Part shown: positions 21,204 to 31,573 of the stretch, one piece after another
How the letters are laid out: every line of letters starts with the position of its first letter
How positions within the stretch are numbered: position 1 is the first letter of the stretch
Notes under the pieces: model-generated
What the model was told of the DNA's origin: nothing
The model's input: the letters and a program-made list of their open reading frames with translations, nothing else
Database searches by the model: none
Program-made: the position numbers and the translations under genes
Source: Kitagawia praeruptora
Taxonomy: Eukaryota > Streptophyta > Magnoliopsida > Apiales > Apiaceae
Direction of reading: 5' to 3'
Length of the DNA: 64,000 nucleotides
Assembly (NCBI GenBank): GCA_037693485.1
Contig: CM075345.1
Span: 8,153,501-8,217,500 of the forward strand

Positions 21204-23090
21204 ATGGCAACAACAGTTGAACTCACACAAGATCCAAACAGTGTTTTCTATTTGCATCCTTCTGATAATACTGGTCTTAAACTAGTTACTACACCTTTTA
21301 ATGGAACTTGTTACGGAAACTGGAAAAGGTCCATGATTATTGGACTTACTGCTAAAAACAAGTTGAGTTTCATTGATGGAACGCTTGTGAAGCCTGCGCC
21401 TACTGACAATACTTATAAATCTTGGTGTCGTTGCAATAGTATGATAATCGGATGGATCATTTCTGCTTTAGAACCACAAATTGCTTCTAGTATTCTTTAT
21501 GTGGATAGTGCAAGAGAGATCTGGCTTGATTTAGAGGAGAGGTTTGGTCAAGCTTCTTCAGCTCAGTTATATGCTTTAGAACAAGAGGTTCTTCAAACAG
21601 TTCAAGATAATCTCAGTATTTCTGAATACTACACTCATTTGAAGAAACTGTGGGATGAGATTGACAATCTGAAACCGTTGCCTGGCTGTGCTTGTGAAAA
21701 TTGTACCTGTAACTTGACTCAGAAAGTGCTTAAAGTACAGCAGGATCAAAGGCTGATGTTGTTTCTTATGAAAATGTCCAATGACTATGCTAATATCAGG
21801 TCTCATATGCTAATGATGGAATCTTTGCCAACTCTTCCTCAGGCTTATAGGATGTTACTTCAAGAACAGAGGCACAGAGAGATTTCTAAGTTGCCTTCTT
21901 CTAGTCCTGATTCTGTTGCTTTCTTTGCTGATAGACGTTTTTCACAGGACAAACAGAATTTTCAGGCTTATAAAGGACAGTTTACTGGAAGAACTGGTCC
22001 TCAGAATTCAAACATACCTCAAAGATTTTCTGCTGTTAAGAAAACTTATTTCTGTGATCACTGCAAGATTCCTGGACATAGCAAGGAAAGATGTTTCAAA
22101 CTCATTGGTTATCCACCAGGTTTTAAACCTTCTCAACCAAGGAAATTTGCTGCAACTGTAACCCAAGATAATGTGCATCAAGAAAGTCTAAATTCTCCTC
22201 AGACAGATCCTAATGCTTCTGCATCCTTTACTATGGATCAGTACAACCAGTTAATGTCATTGCTAGCTCAACAGAAATTGTCTACATCATCTGAAACTGA
22301 CTCTGAATTTACTGGCAATGCTCTTTTAGCAGGTAATTTTTGCTTGCTTTCAACAACTCATAATAGTTGGATTATTGACAGTGGAGCATCTGATCATATG
22401 TGCTCTTCTCTGGATTTTTTCGATACTTACACCTCACTTCCTTCAGTAAATAATATTACTATTCCTGATGGTACAAAAGTAAGGATCACACATACTGGCA
22501 CCATAAAACTCAATCATTCACTTGTCCTTAAAAATGTTTTATTTGTTCCAACTTTTCAATTCAATCTTATTTCTATACACAAGTTATGTGCAGACAATGG
22601 TTTATCTGTTCATTTCACTTCTGATACTTGTGTTGCTCAGGAGCATTCAATGAGTCCACCTCTACTTCTTGGTAGACAAGTTCAAGGTCTTTATTTTGCA
22701 GCAGACAACTTGTTTCTTCATTCAACTTGGAAAATGTCTACTCATTCTCAAGTCCATCTATCAAGAAGTTCTTTTGTTAATACTGTTGTACCTTCTTCTA
22801 CTGCTATTGCAGATGCAAAACTTTTACATTTGAGATTAGGACATGTTCCTTATTCTAAACTCAAGCTTGTCAATCCTAATATCAATGTACAACTCATTAA
22901 TTCTGAGTGTATTTGTACTATTTGTCCAGCTGCAAAACAACACAGATTGTCATTCCATTCTAGTACAACTAAAACCACTTCTGTTTTTGAACTTTTACAC
23001 ATTGATGTATGGGGTCCTTACAATACTTGTACTCATGATGGTTGTAAATATTTCATTACAATTGTGGATGATTTCAGTCGAGCAACTTGA
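21204..23090 (+). CDS. Copia polyprotein, 5' part: gag, protease, start of integrase
   Basis: These 628 codons end in UGA. Order: gag domain (about residues 15-230), CCHC zinc knuckle CDHCKIPGHSKERC (about 283-296), protease with DSGASDHM (about 391), and the integrase HHCC zinc-binding region with an H-x-H pair and CTICPAAKQH (about 545-580). The integrase core begins with HIDVWGPY and breaks at DDFSRAT. The frame after the stop (from 23091) is the same reading frame, so a single substitution at a position that is usually Trp explains the break. The start is the first ATG after a 415-nt leader and suits copia gag. Whether any readthrough occurs is unknown; the context is not a classical readthrough site. 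Confidence 0.95.
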   Translation: MATTVELTQDPNSVFYLHPSDNTGLKLVTTPFNGTCYGNWKRSMIIGLTAKNKLSFIDGTLVKPAPTDNTYKSWCRCNSMIIGWIISALEPQIASSILYVDSAREIWLDLEERFGQASSAQLYALEQEVLQTVQDNLSISEYYTHLKKLWDEIDNLKPLPGCACENCTCNLTQKVLKVQQDQRLMLFLMKMSNDYANIRSHMLMMESLPTLPQAYRMLLQEQRHREISKLPSSSPDSVAFFADRRFSQDKQNFQAYKGQFTGRTGPQNSNIPQRFSAVKKTYFCDHCKIPGHSKERCFKLIGYPPGFKPSQPRKFAATVTQDNVHQESLNSPQTDPNASASFTMDQYNQLMSLLAQQKLSTSSETDSEFTGNALLAGNFCLLSTTHNSWIIDSGASDHMCSSLDFFDTYTSLPSVNNITIPDGTKVRITHTGTIKLNHSLVLKNVLFVPTFQFNLISIHKLCADNGLSVHFTSDTCVAQEHSMSPPLLLGRQVQGLYFAADNLFLHSTWKMSTHSQVHLSRSSFVNTVVPSSTAIADAKLLHLRLGHVPYSKLKLVNPNINVQLINSECICTICPAAKQHRLSFHSSTTKTTSVFELLHIDVWGPYNTCTHDGCKYFITIVDDFSRAT

Positions 23091-23099
23091 ATTCATTTA

Positions 23100-25613
23100 A
23101 TGAAATCTAAACTTGATTCAGTTCCAATTTTTTTTAAGTTTTTGATATATGTTCAAAATCATTTTCATACATCTGTTAAAGTGATCAGAACTGATAATGC
23201 AATGGAATTGTGTTATGGAAAAATACTGGATCTATATACTCAGTTTGGTATCTTTCACCAGACTTCTTGTTCAGACACACCCCAACAAAATGGGGTGGTT
23301 GAAAGAAAGCACAAGCATCTCATGGAAACTGCTAGAGCTTTATTTTTTCAATCTAAACTTCCTGTCAAATACTGGGGTCATTGTGTTCAGTGTGCAGCTT
23401 TTCTCATCAATAGGATGCCAGTTAAACAGTTTGATAATATTACTCCTTATCAAAGGTTGTTTGGTTCTGCACCTGACTATTCTTATCTAAAGTGTTTTGG
23501 TTGTTTATGTTTTGTTTCTACTTCGAAACAAAACAGATCAAAATTGTCACCAAGAGCACATCCTTGTGTGTTTTTAGGTTATCCTGCAGCTCAAAAAGCC
23601 TACAAAGTACTTGATCTTTTCACTCATAAAATCATAGTTTCTAGAGATATTGTTTTTCATGAAAGGAATTTTCCATTTCACATGAAAACTACACCTTCCA
23701 CAAACACTATGCAGTTTTTCTTACCTACTCATACTCCTTATATTTTTCCTTCAGATTATGATATACCAGAAATATTTTTTCAATCATCTCATTCAGATTC
23801 ATCTCATTCTGATAATTCCAATAATACAAACAATTCTTCTCATTCTACCACAATCTCTGAACCTCCTGTAGTTTTAAGGAGGACTGGTAGAAATGTTCAA
23901 AGACCTGCTCATTTGTCTGATTATGTTTGTAATTTAGTCAGCTTTGATTCTCTTCCTCACACACATCAAGCATTGCTTGCTCAAACTTCATCTATTATTG
24001 AACCTACATCTTATGCTCAAGCATCTAAAGATCCTAATTGGGTTCATGCTATGGAACTGGAGATTGCTGCATTACAGAATAATAATACTTGGGATATTGT
24101 TCCACTACCTGAAGGTAAGAAGGCTATTGGGTGTAGATGGGTTTTTAAAACCAAATTAAAAGCTGATGGTTCAGTTGAAAGATATAAGGCCAGATTGGTT
24201 GCAAAGGGCTACACTCAGAAATATGGAATTGATTACCATGAGACTTTTTCTCCAGTTGTAAAGATGGCTACTATTCGAAGCATTTTATCCTTAGCTGCAA
24301 CTAGGAAATGGCAGATTTTTCAGTTAGATGTTAACAATGCATTCCTTCATGGGGAATTGCATGAAGAGGTTTTTATGAAACTGCCAGAAGGTATTTTTAA
24401 TCCTTTAAATCTTGTTTGTCGATTGAAAAAGTCTATATATGGACTTAAACAAGCTAGTAGACAGTGGTTTGCTAAACTTCTACATGAGCTTATCTGTCAA
24501 GGGTTTGTACAGTCCAAGAACGATTATTCATTGTTTATCAAAAGGGGTTCTTCAACTATTACTATAGTTGCAGTCTATGTCGATGACATGATCATCACAG
24601 GTTCTGATTTGTCCGCTATTACATCTCTTAAAAATCATCTTCATCAAGTGTTTGGTATTAAGGACTTAGGTCTTTTACATTTTTTCTTGGGTTTTGAAAT
24701 TGGCTACACAGATTCTGGTATCACTTTAACACAAGCCAAGTTTACTAAAGAGCTTCTTAGAGATTCTGGCATCTCTACCTTCAAGAAAGTAGCAACTCCA
24801 TTGCCTTTGAATTTAAAGTTAGATGTTGATACTGGTGATTTTTACTCTGATCCATCTTTCTATAGGACTTTGGTTGGGAAATTAAATTTTCTCACAAATA
24901 CTCGTCCTGATTTAGCATTCACAGTTCAAACACTTAGTCAATTCATGCAATCTCCTCGTTTACATCATTTTGAAGCATTACAACATGTTCTTCACTATGT
25001 TGCTAACACTGCTGGCCAAGGAATTTTGCTTAATGGTACTGATTCTTTAACCTTGAGGGCCTATTCTGATTCCGACTGGGCAGCTTGTCCCAATACAAGA
25101 CGTTCAGTTACTGGCTATTTGTTACTTCTTGGACAGTCACCTATTAGTTGGAAATCTAAGAAGCAATCAACAGTTTCTAAATCTTCTTCAGAGGCTGAAT
25201 ACCGTGCCATGGCTGCTGCTGCATCTGAAGTCACTTGGCTGGTTCGTTTGTTGACAGAACTTGGTATCTCAGATCTCACACCAATCACTTTGTTTTGTGA
25301 TAATCAATCTGCAATGCATATTGCTCGAAATCCTGTATTTCATGAACGAACGAAACACATCGATATTGATTGTCATTTTACACGAGACAAGGTGATGGAG
25401 GGTCTCCTTCAATTATCTTATCTTCCTACAGAGGAACAGCTTGCTGATTTACTTACTAAGTCTCTGCCTTCTGCAACTTTAAACAATCTTAAGCTCAAGC
25501 TTGGCATGGTTTCTCCCAGCTCAAGCTTGCGGGGGGATGTTGAATATCTCATTAATTCACCTTCCATGTCATCTAGCCAACTCAGCACTGCACACAAGGA
25601 TCCAGCTGGATAG
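23100..25613 (+). CDS. Copia polyprotein, 3' part: integrase core, reverse transcriptase, RNase H
   Basis: In the same frame as 21204-23090, this stretch contains the rest of the integrase core (NGVVERKHKHLMETAR). The copia reverse transcriptase follows (RLVAKGYTQ, QLDVNNAFLHG, and the catalytic YVDDM at about nt 24574), then RNase H (YSDSDWA, SSSEAEYRA, CDNQSA, HIDIDCHF). The frame runs 76 bp into the 3' LTR and stops at 25613, so the last 25 or so residues are encoded by LTR sequence. The ATG at 23100 is simply the first Met after the UGA and is unlikely to be a natural start. Confidence 0.93.
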   Translation: MKSKLDSVPIFFKFLIYVQNHFHTSVKVIRTDNAMELCYGKILDLYTQFGIFHQTSCSDTPQQNGVVERKHKHLMETARALFFQSKLPVKYWGHCVQCAAFLINRMPVKQFDNITPYQRLFGSAPDYSYLKCFGCLCFVSTSKQNRSKLSPRAHPCVFLGYPAAQKAYKVLDLFTHKIIVSRDIVFHERNFPFHMKTTPSTNTMQFFLPTHTPYIFPSDYDIPEIFFQSSHSDSSHSDNSNNTNNSSHSTTISEPPVVLRRTGRNVQRPAHLSDYVCNLVSFDSLPHTHQALLAQTSSIIEPTSYAQASKDPNWVHAMELEIAALQNNNTWDIVPLPEGKKAIGCRWVFKTKLKADGSVERYKARLVAKGYTQKYGIDYHETFSPVVKMATIRSILSLAATRKWQIFQLDVNNAFLHGELHEEVFMKLPEGIFNPLNLVCRLKKSIYGLKQASRQWFAKLLHELICQGFVQSKNDYSLFIKRGSSTITIVAVYVDDMIITGSDLSAITSLKNHLHQVFGIKDLGLLHFFLGFEIGYTDSGITLTQAKFTKELLRDSGISTFKKVATPLPLNLKLDVDTGDFYSDPSFYRTLVGKLNFLTNTRPDLAFTVQTLSQFMQSPRLHHFEALQHVLHYVANTAGQGILLNGTDSLTLRAYSDSDWAACPNTRRSVTGYLLLLGQSPISWKSKKQSTVSKSSSEAEYRAMAAAASEVTWLVRLLTELGISDLTPITLFCDNQSAMHIARNPVFHERTKHIDIDCHFTRDKVMEGLLQLSYLPTEEQLADLLTKSLPSATLNNLKLKLGMVSPSSSLRGDVEYLINSPSMSSSQLSTAHKDPAG
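25523..25537 (+). promoter_or_regulatory. Polypurine tract of the copia element
   Basis: AAGCTTGCGGGGGGA lies directly before the 3' LTR; it also encodes part of the polyprotein tail. Confidence 0.8.
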
Positions 25614-25826
25614 TTAGTTAGCAGAAGTTTGTTACGAGCTTAATCATTTTCTGTATATAGTTAGTTAGCTTATCTTGCAGAGTAAGTTAGTATAAATAGA
25701 CAGTTAGGTACAGAGATTAGATAACACTTTACATTTCATCTTCTTTCTGTAAAAGAGACTAAAGGTTCATCAATGGAGTTTGTACATTTTCTCCTCATCT
25801 TAGCTGATAAAACGTGAATTGTAACA
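25538..25826 (+). repeat. 3' LTR of the copia element
   Basis: It differs from the 5' LTR at a single base by eye and is followed by the second AGATT. Confidence 0.95.
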
Positions 25827-25831
25827 AGATT

Positions 25832-26236
25832 AACGTAAAATTCGTAATTATATTTTTTCTTGAGAATTTGAGTATTTCCATTTGTATAATAATTATTAAA
25901 TCATCACTAAATTAAGAATAGTTTTATGAGGATCGTGTGGATTGTAAAATCATTCAAATCTGAATTCTAAATTTCAAGATAAAGCGTAAATAGTATATAA
26001 ATGAATTTTTTTTAATACAAATAAAAAAATAAATAAAAATCAATTCTAATACAACCTTTTAAGATTATAATTTTTTTTAAAATTTAATTTTGATACAATT
26101 TTTTTAATTTTATCATTTTTAGATTATAATTTTATTTTTAAAATTCCGTTATAATGCAACCTTTTATTATTATATCTTTTTTAGATTATAATTTTTTTTA
26201 ATACAACAAAGTCGGCTCGAACTTCACCATGGATAT
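25832..26236 (-). mobile_element. AT-rich repeat, continuation right of the copia insertion
   Basis: This stretch, joined to 19788-20487, matches in reverse the block at 34391-34520 (for example CACTAAATTAA and ATAATTACGAATT). It breaks down into runs of TTTTTTAA further right. The last 8 bases (ATGGATAT) are the target of the hAT MITE. Confidence 0.5.
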
Positions 26237-26918
26237 TAGGGGTGTGCACGGGTCGGTTCGGCTCGGTTTTTACCGAAAACCGTTACCAAACCGTACATGT
26301 CGGTTCGGTTCGGTTTTTACCTATTAACCGTAACCGAACCGCTCGGAACGGTTTTTTTCGGTTCGGTTAACCGTTTGTCAGTTTCGATTTTTTTCGGTTT
26401 TTTATTTTTAATACTTAATATCATGCTAGTAAAAATTATAAGTTTCTAATTTTCTTAAACCCACTATTCCTACGAAGGTGGCGCATGTTTTAGCTTAAAG
26501 GTGGTCATAAGATCAATCAATTCATTTTTAAAATATAAAACTGTAAAATCAAATTTTTTGACATTTTTAAATCTTTTTAATTACATAATTATTTTTTGAT
26601 AAATTATTAATAATTAGTGTAAAAAATAAGATGGGAAACCCAATTCAAGTTCTACTAGCTTTTGTCTTACTTCTTATATAAAATTCTATATTTATATAAG
26701 TATATAATATAAAAATATAAATTATTAAAATAATATATTTTCGGTTCGGTTTTTCGGTTCGGTTATTGGGATAAAACCGTAACCGTTACCAAACCGTTCC
26801 GTCGGTTCGGTTCGGTTACGGTTTTTTTTCGGTTTTTGTCGGTTACGGTTTTTTTCGGTGCGGTTTTTCGGTTTTTCGGCTCGGTTTCGGTTTTTCGGTT
26901 TTATTTTGCTCACCCCTA
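26237..26918. mobile_element. hAT-type MITE with 'CGGTTCGG' subterminal repeats, 682 bp
   Basis: A perfect 8-bp duplication ATGGATAT flanks it (26229-26236, 26919-26926). The ends are TAGGGGTGTGCACGG and, in reverse, TAGGGGTGAGCAAAA. Both arms are packed with CGGTTCGGTT and ACCGAAC repeats around an AT-rich core. It has no transposase. The TAGGGGTG start is typical of plant hAT elements. Confidence 0.88.
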
Positions 26919-26926
26919 ATGGATAT

Positions 26927-27144
26927 CCTCTGGGTTCCTAAACAATATCACACAACATAAATAAATTAACAACACAACTTAGCAATATAATCGAATCTGA
27001 ACGCTCAAATTCAAATAAACATTGTGCGTTGTACTTTACTTTTTTGTGCTCTGTTTTATTGTCTAAATCTGTATCTGTATGCATCAATGTTGAAGAACAC
27101 ATTACAGCTATCTTTTTTCTACTTACAACCCCAAGGTATTTTTT
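26927..27144. other. Intergenic, nothing recognised
   Basis: AT-rich spacer. Confidence 0.4.
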
Positions 27145-28560
27145 TAATATCTATTAAATATATTAATTTTTTTTAATATTTATATGTTATTAAATATCAA
27201 ATTATTGTTAAAAAATTGATATATATATTAGGTTTTACACGTTCAATTATGATTATTTCCTTTTCATATTATAATTTTCTATTAAAATTCAATTTCAATA
27301 CAACCTTTTTTAATGATATCCTTTTTAGATTATAATTTCCTTTTTAATATGATATAATCTTGATCGTCTATTTTTAAAAATATTAGATTCAACGTTTGAG
27401 ATTATTTTGGTGGTACAGTAACCAAACCAAAATTATGGATAATATCCCTCTTGCGCTTATTATATATAAGGATATAATTAATAAAAATTAATTTTTTAAT
27501 ACTTATTCGTTATTAGTTTACATATCAAATTGCTGTTAAAAAATTGATATATATAAGATTTTACACGCTCAATTTATTAAGTGTTTTATCTTCAATTCTT
27601 AAAACTTGATTTAGACAATTTTCCGGCCCACATGAAATTAACAAAATAATCTTTAATTTAGTGACGATTTAACCATTTTTCTCCAATTAAAACTACTAAG
27701 AAACAAAAGAAAGATGAATTTGATGATTTTTTACATTGAAAATTCTATTCGATTTAGGAAATCTACTTATATTTCGTTTTAATTATCAAAATAACCTTCT
27801 TTTTATTTGAAGATATTTGTACTAAAAACCAAATATAGTTTTAATAATAAGTGTAAAAGAGATTTTGTCCAAAACTTTGGTAGTCGGTAGTCTAGTCTTC
27901 GGTACGACAAAATAAATAAGAAACGTTTGGTATTAAAATATATAAATGAAAGCGTTGGATCTAGCATTAAAAATATTTTATATTTTAACATGTAAACTAA
28001 AAAGTGTATTTATATTAAAATACGAAAACTGCATGTCAATGATTATCAATGTCATTAATTTTCTGTTGAATTTCTGAGTGTATCTATTTGGATAATAATT
28101 GTTAAATAATCACTAAATTAAAGATAATTTTATGAGTTTCGCGTGGGCTATAAAATCATCCAAATTTGATTTATAGATCTCGAGATAGTGCCCAAATAGT
28201 AATATGAACTTTTTAATATTAATAAATATAAAAAATTCAGTTCTAATACAACATTTTATATATTTTTTAGATTATAATTTATTTTAAAAATCAATTGTAA
28301 TATAACCTTTTAAATTATATTCTTTTTAGATTATATTTTTTTTTAATATGATATAATCTGATCGTCTATTTTAAAAAATAATAGATTTAACAGTTGAGAT
28401 TATTTTGGCGTTAAAGTGTCCAAAATTATGGATAAATATATAAGGATATAATTTACAATTCAACTAACGTCTTTTAAACAATTTTTTAACCCAATGGATC
28501 ATATTCTTTTGGTAGTACACTGACCAGACCAAAAATCTGGAATGACACAAAAATTCAACA
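27145..28560. repeat. Further copies of the AT-rich inverted-repeat family
   Basis: Segments around 27190-27420 and 27470-28440 repeat the body of 19870-20480: TTGATATAT...TTTTACACG, then ATCTTCAATTCTTAAAACTTG, GATTTTGTCCAAAACTTTG, and AAACTAAAAAGTGTAT. Each long copy also contains an inverted partner (TTTAATTTAGTGACGATTTAA near 27653 against AATCACTAAATTAAAGA near 28105). The block from 28500 on recurs at about 48415-48560 (GACA(C)CAAAAATTCAACAAAAT). There is no gene. Confidence 0.6.
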
Positions 28561-28745
28561 AAATATAATTTACAAAACAAACGCTAATTCAAAAAAATAA
28601 TCTAAATTTTGAAAATTAAAATCAAAAATAAAATTTAATTTAATGCACTAAAAATAAATATAAACCAACACAAAAATATAAAAGATAGTACAAACGTTTT
28701 TAAAAAAAAACGCAAATGTTTGTGTGTTCACATGTATGTTAAATT

Positions 28746-28748
<3 letters not shown>

Positions 28749-28802
<54 letters not shown>

Positions 28803-29171
28803 TAGCGTTCAAATAGAAACCAACCTTAGAATAGAAACTAGAAACCTACACTAAATAAATAATATTTCATTTATTTTATTGGCCCCGCCAGGGGCACCTT
28901 CACAAAAAACTTATAAAATTCTTGGCTCTATTCAACAAAAATATATAAAAAAATTATTAAAAAATAAATAAAAAAAAGTTACTGTTCACGTGCCACGTCA
29001 TCACGTGAACAATAACTTTTTTTATTATTTTTTTTATTTTTTTGTTGAATAGAGCCAATAATTTTAAACGTTTTTTGTATTGGGGTACTCCTAATTTGGT
29101 CATTAGATTAGCTTGAAATATTTAATTTAGGTTTAGTTTCTAGTCTAAGTTAGTTTATATTAGAACAAGAC

Positions 29172-29240
<69 letters not shown>
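28749..29240. mobile_element. Palindromic MITE inside an (AT)n microsatellite, copy 1
   Basis: (AT)n lies on both sides (28749-28800 and 29174-29240). Between them, 28801-29173 is a long imperfect palindrome. The left arm begins GTTCAAATAGAAACC and carries CTTGGCTCTATTCAACA; the right arm carries the complements TGTTGAATAGAGCC and GGTTTAGTTTCTAG. The centre is GTTCACGTG...CACGTGAAC. A GCCAGGGGCACC motif is shared with copy 2. The layout recalls Micron-type MITEs that insert in TA microsatellites. Confidence 0.65.
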
Positions 29241-29242
<2 letters not shown>

Positions 29243-29609
29243 GTATGATTCAGGTGAGAACACGTATATGTTGGAGAACAATGAGAACACCACATTTCAA
29301 GCTATTCTAAAGGGCCACGCCAGGGGCACCCAATACGAAAAAGTCTTATAATTCTACCCTCTATCCATTCATCAAAAAAAAGTTTAAAAAAAATTTCTTT
29401 AAAAAATTTAAAAATGATGATGTGGCAACAATTTTTTTTTAATTTTTTTAATTAATTTTTTTAAAGTTTTTTTGTTATAAATGGATAGAGGGTAGAATTA
29501 TAAGACCTTTTTGTGAAGGTGCCCCTAGCGAGGCCCTTTAAAATAGCTTGAAATGTGGTGAATATGTGTGTTCTCACTGTTCTCACACTAACATGTGTTC
29601 TCACTGGAG

Positions 29610-29653
<44 letters not shown>
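29241..29653. mobile_element. Palindromic MITE inside an (AT)n microsatellite, copy 2
   Basis: 29241-29613 lies between the (AT)n tract ending at 29240 and another at 29614-29653. The arms pair over more than 80 bp (CCACATTTCAAGCTATT with AATAGCTTGAAATGTGG; TATAATTCTACCCTCTATCC with its complement). The motif GCCAGGGGCACC, also in copy 1, ties the two together as one family. There is no coding potential. Confidence 0.65.
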
Positions 29654-29658
<5 letters not shown>

Positions 29659-29769
29659 GTCCCGGAGTATTGCAGAAGGGGGGTTGAATGCAATACTGAT
29701 AAAATCGAATCTTTAAATCAACAACGAAAATAAAGATTATAGATTATCAGTAGATGTATGCAAGCAATA

Positions 29770-30210
29770 AAGTTAAACCTCTTTAAAGTAATACTCTTGG
29801 AACTGGGAAAAAATATTACTTTACCGAATTTATTACTTTATCGATATAATAATATTTTATTACTTTATTGATAAAGTAATATTTTATTACTTTACCGAAT
29901 TTTTATGTTTACGTATTACAATACATTATGTTTAAAAAAAAGAATCACCTACGGATGAAGAAAAGTCGGTAATGAACACTGATCCTGAACAGCACGATAG
30001 CAATGTAATCCCAAGCGTGTCATTAAAGGAAGCATTTCAAGCAATCTATACTTTGAACAATTATTTGTTACAATACGAGCAAAACATACTAGGAATTATT
30101 TATGTTTTACATAAAGTCAAGGATGAGATTATGTTTGGCTTTGGTGGAAAGAAAAACAAGCTACTATATGTTCATATTATTAAAAGGATTGAATTTTGAA
30201 ACTCATATAC

Positions 30211-30247
<37 letters not shown>

Positions 30248-30423
30248 CAGGAATTATTACTTTACATATTACTTGGGCCCTTAATGACTTTCTAATTTTT
30301 TATTATCTTATGCTTTTAGCGAGAATATTACTTTACAACATTGGTCCAAGTTGGTACCGACGAAATTTATTACTTAAGCGAGGTTATTACTTTATCGGAT
30401 ATTACTTAATCGAGGTTTAACTG
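29770..30423. mobile_element. pogo-type (Emigrant/Lemi-like) element, 654 bp
   Basis: The ends are AAGTTAAACCTCTTTAAAGT and, in reverse, CAGTTAAACCTCGATTAAGT; both resemble the Emigrant/Lemi1 terminus CAGTAAAACCTCTATAAATT as I recall it. TA flanks both sides (29768-29769 and 30424-30425). The subterminal regions repeat TATTACTTTA. It contains a remnant of transposase coding sequence and an (AT)n run at 30211-30243. It is inserted in the LTR of the truncated copia element. Confidence 0.7.
29972..30199 (+). pseudogene. Remnant of a pogo/Tigger-type transposase C-terminus
   Basis: This 75-codon frame lies inside the pogo-type element and contains VSLKEAFQAIYTLNNYLLQ and a short helical tail. 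It resembles the C-terminal end of plant CENP-B/Tigger-like proteins, where a similar segment about a 'single N-x-Y-L helix' follows the DDE domain. The catalytic DDE part and the DNA-binding domain are absent. The match is from memory of the family and the fragment is short. Confidence 0.45.
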
Positions 30424-30885
30424 TAAGTGAAACAAGATTTCTCACAAAATAAATGTTTTATTTATTTTGTGTGAAGTGTTGCTACAACCTGGAGAGAGTT
30501 TCTCCAGCTTCGATATCTCAAGAGATACAGATTGCTTCGTGTGCGTACATGAATAGAAAAGAATCTAAGATGTATCTAAGTAGACTAAGATACTCTGTTG
30601 TCCCTATCGCATGGGGTGTTGAGCTGCTGTCGTTTTCAAGTGGCAGCTCATTACAATTTGCACACCCATGTGACTTTCCCTAATTGCGGATAAACCTTAT
30701 AAGTAAAGCAACCTAGATTCTTTCTATTTCTAGCTAATACAATTCTAGTAGATGTGGATATCACATGCTCCTCGAATTGACCAGCCTTGTCTTGTGAATC
30801 TCTTAAGCTTCTGTCGTAGTCTTGCAGGTCTGCTACAAACGATAGTGTGTTGCAGCAAATCTGTTTCTTGAACATGTAACCTGTC

Positions 30886-31280
30886 ACGGGCTTTGACTGA
30901 GAAAATACCCAATTCAAATAATTCAAGGTGACAGTAACCTTAACCGTAGAGTCTGCTGTCAAAGGAATATTCAGTGGTTGACAGTACTAGCTCCCGCCAA
31001 TGTTGCTGTCGGAGCTCCAGACTTGCTGTCAAGTGTGAGAATGTTACTGTCTCTTGCTTCGGCCAATGTTGCTGTCAAATGTAGCTTTGTCGTGACTTTG
31101 CAACATTTGTCTTCTTGTAACATTACTGTCAGGGACATGACAGTAACTTTTATTCTTGCTGTCTTCTGGATGTATTCCTTGAAACTTGAACAAACATATG
31201 AACTTCTCCCAAATCATACATTTATTACATGACAGCAATTATTCGAATACGAAGACATACTCTGGCTGTGACAGTATGTT
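30886..31280. promoter_or_regulatory. Cluster of TGACAG/CTGTCA hexamers in LTR U3
   Basis: About ten TGACAG or CTGTCA hexamers lie within 400 bp on both strands, with further near-matches (CTGTCG, CTGTCT). TGACAG is the core bound by KNOX/BELL TALE homeodomain proteins. A promoter or enhancer function of the LTR is inference. Confidence 0.5.
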
Positions 31281-31573
31281 CAACTTACTAAAAACTAAGT
31301 ACAGGGAAATATAGTTAAGTTGTCTCTATGCTATCACCCATAAATCCCAACAATCTCCCCCAATTTGTTTTTATGGACAATAACAACAAATTTACAATCA
31401 AAACGTGCTGACAACTTAACTAACATAGATCAGAATAGCTGAAACACTATAACTGATAAATGTTAAAGAAAAATCTAGAACATGAAGCTTATGAATTTAC
31501 TGCAAATCAATTGCTCCTATTGAATGAGCAAATCAGAGTTTAACTTAGCTTGATTTTGGCAGTCTCCAATTGT

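Larger units (their letters stand above)
20488..25826 (+). mobile_element. Young full-length copia retrotransposon
   Basis: It has two 289-bp LTRs (20488-20776 and 25538-25826), an initiator tRNA-Met primer site at 20777, a polypurine tract before 25538, and a perfect 5-bp target duplication AGATT at 20483-20487 and 25827-25831. By eye the LTRs differ at a single position (A/G in CATCTAACC against CATCTAGCC), so insertion was recent. The polyprotein frame 21204-25613 is open except for one UGA. It lies inside an AT-rich Helitron-like repeat whose sequence resumes after the right LTR. Confidence 0.97.
29654..31352 (-). repeat. 3' LTR (1,699 bp including a pogo-type insertion)
   Basis: The ends are TGTTGG and CCAACA. 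Without the 656 bp due to the element at 29770-30423 the LTR is about 1,043 bp. The right 450 bp (the U3 side on the element strand) is rich in TGACAG/CTGTCA hexamers. Confidence 0.7.

Noticed and set aside
23084..23096. Programmed UGA readthrough in the copia polyprotein
   Set aside because: The UGA is followed by ATT, not a known readthrough context such as CTA or CAR-YYA, and related elements have Trp there, so a simple nonsense mutation is more likely.
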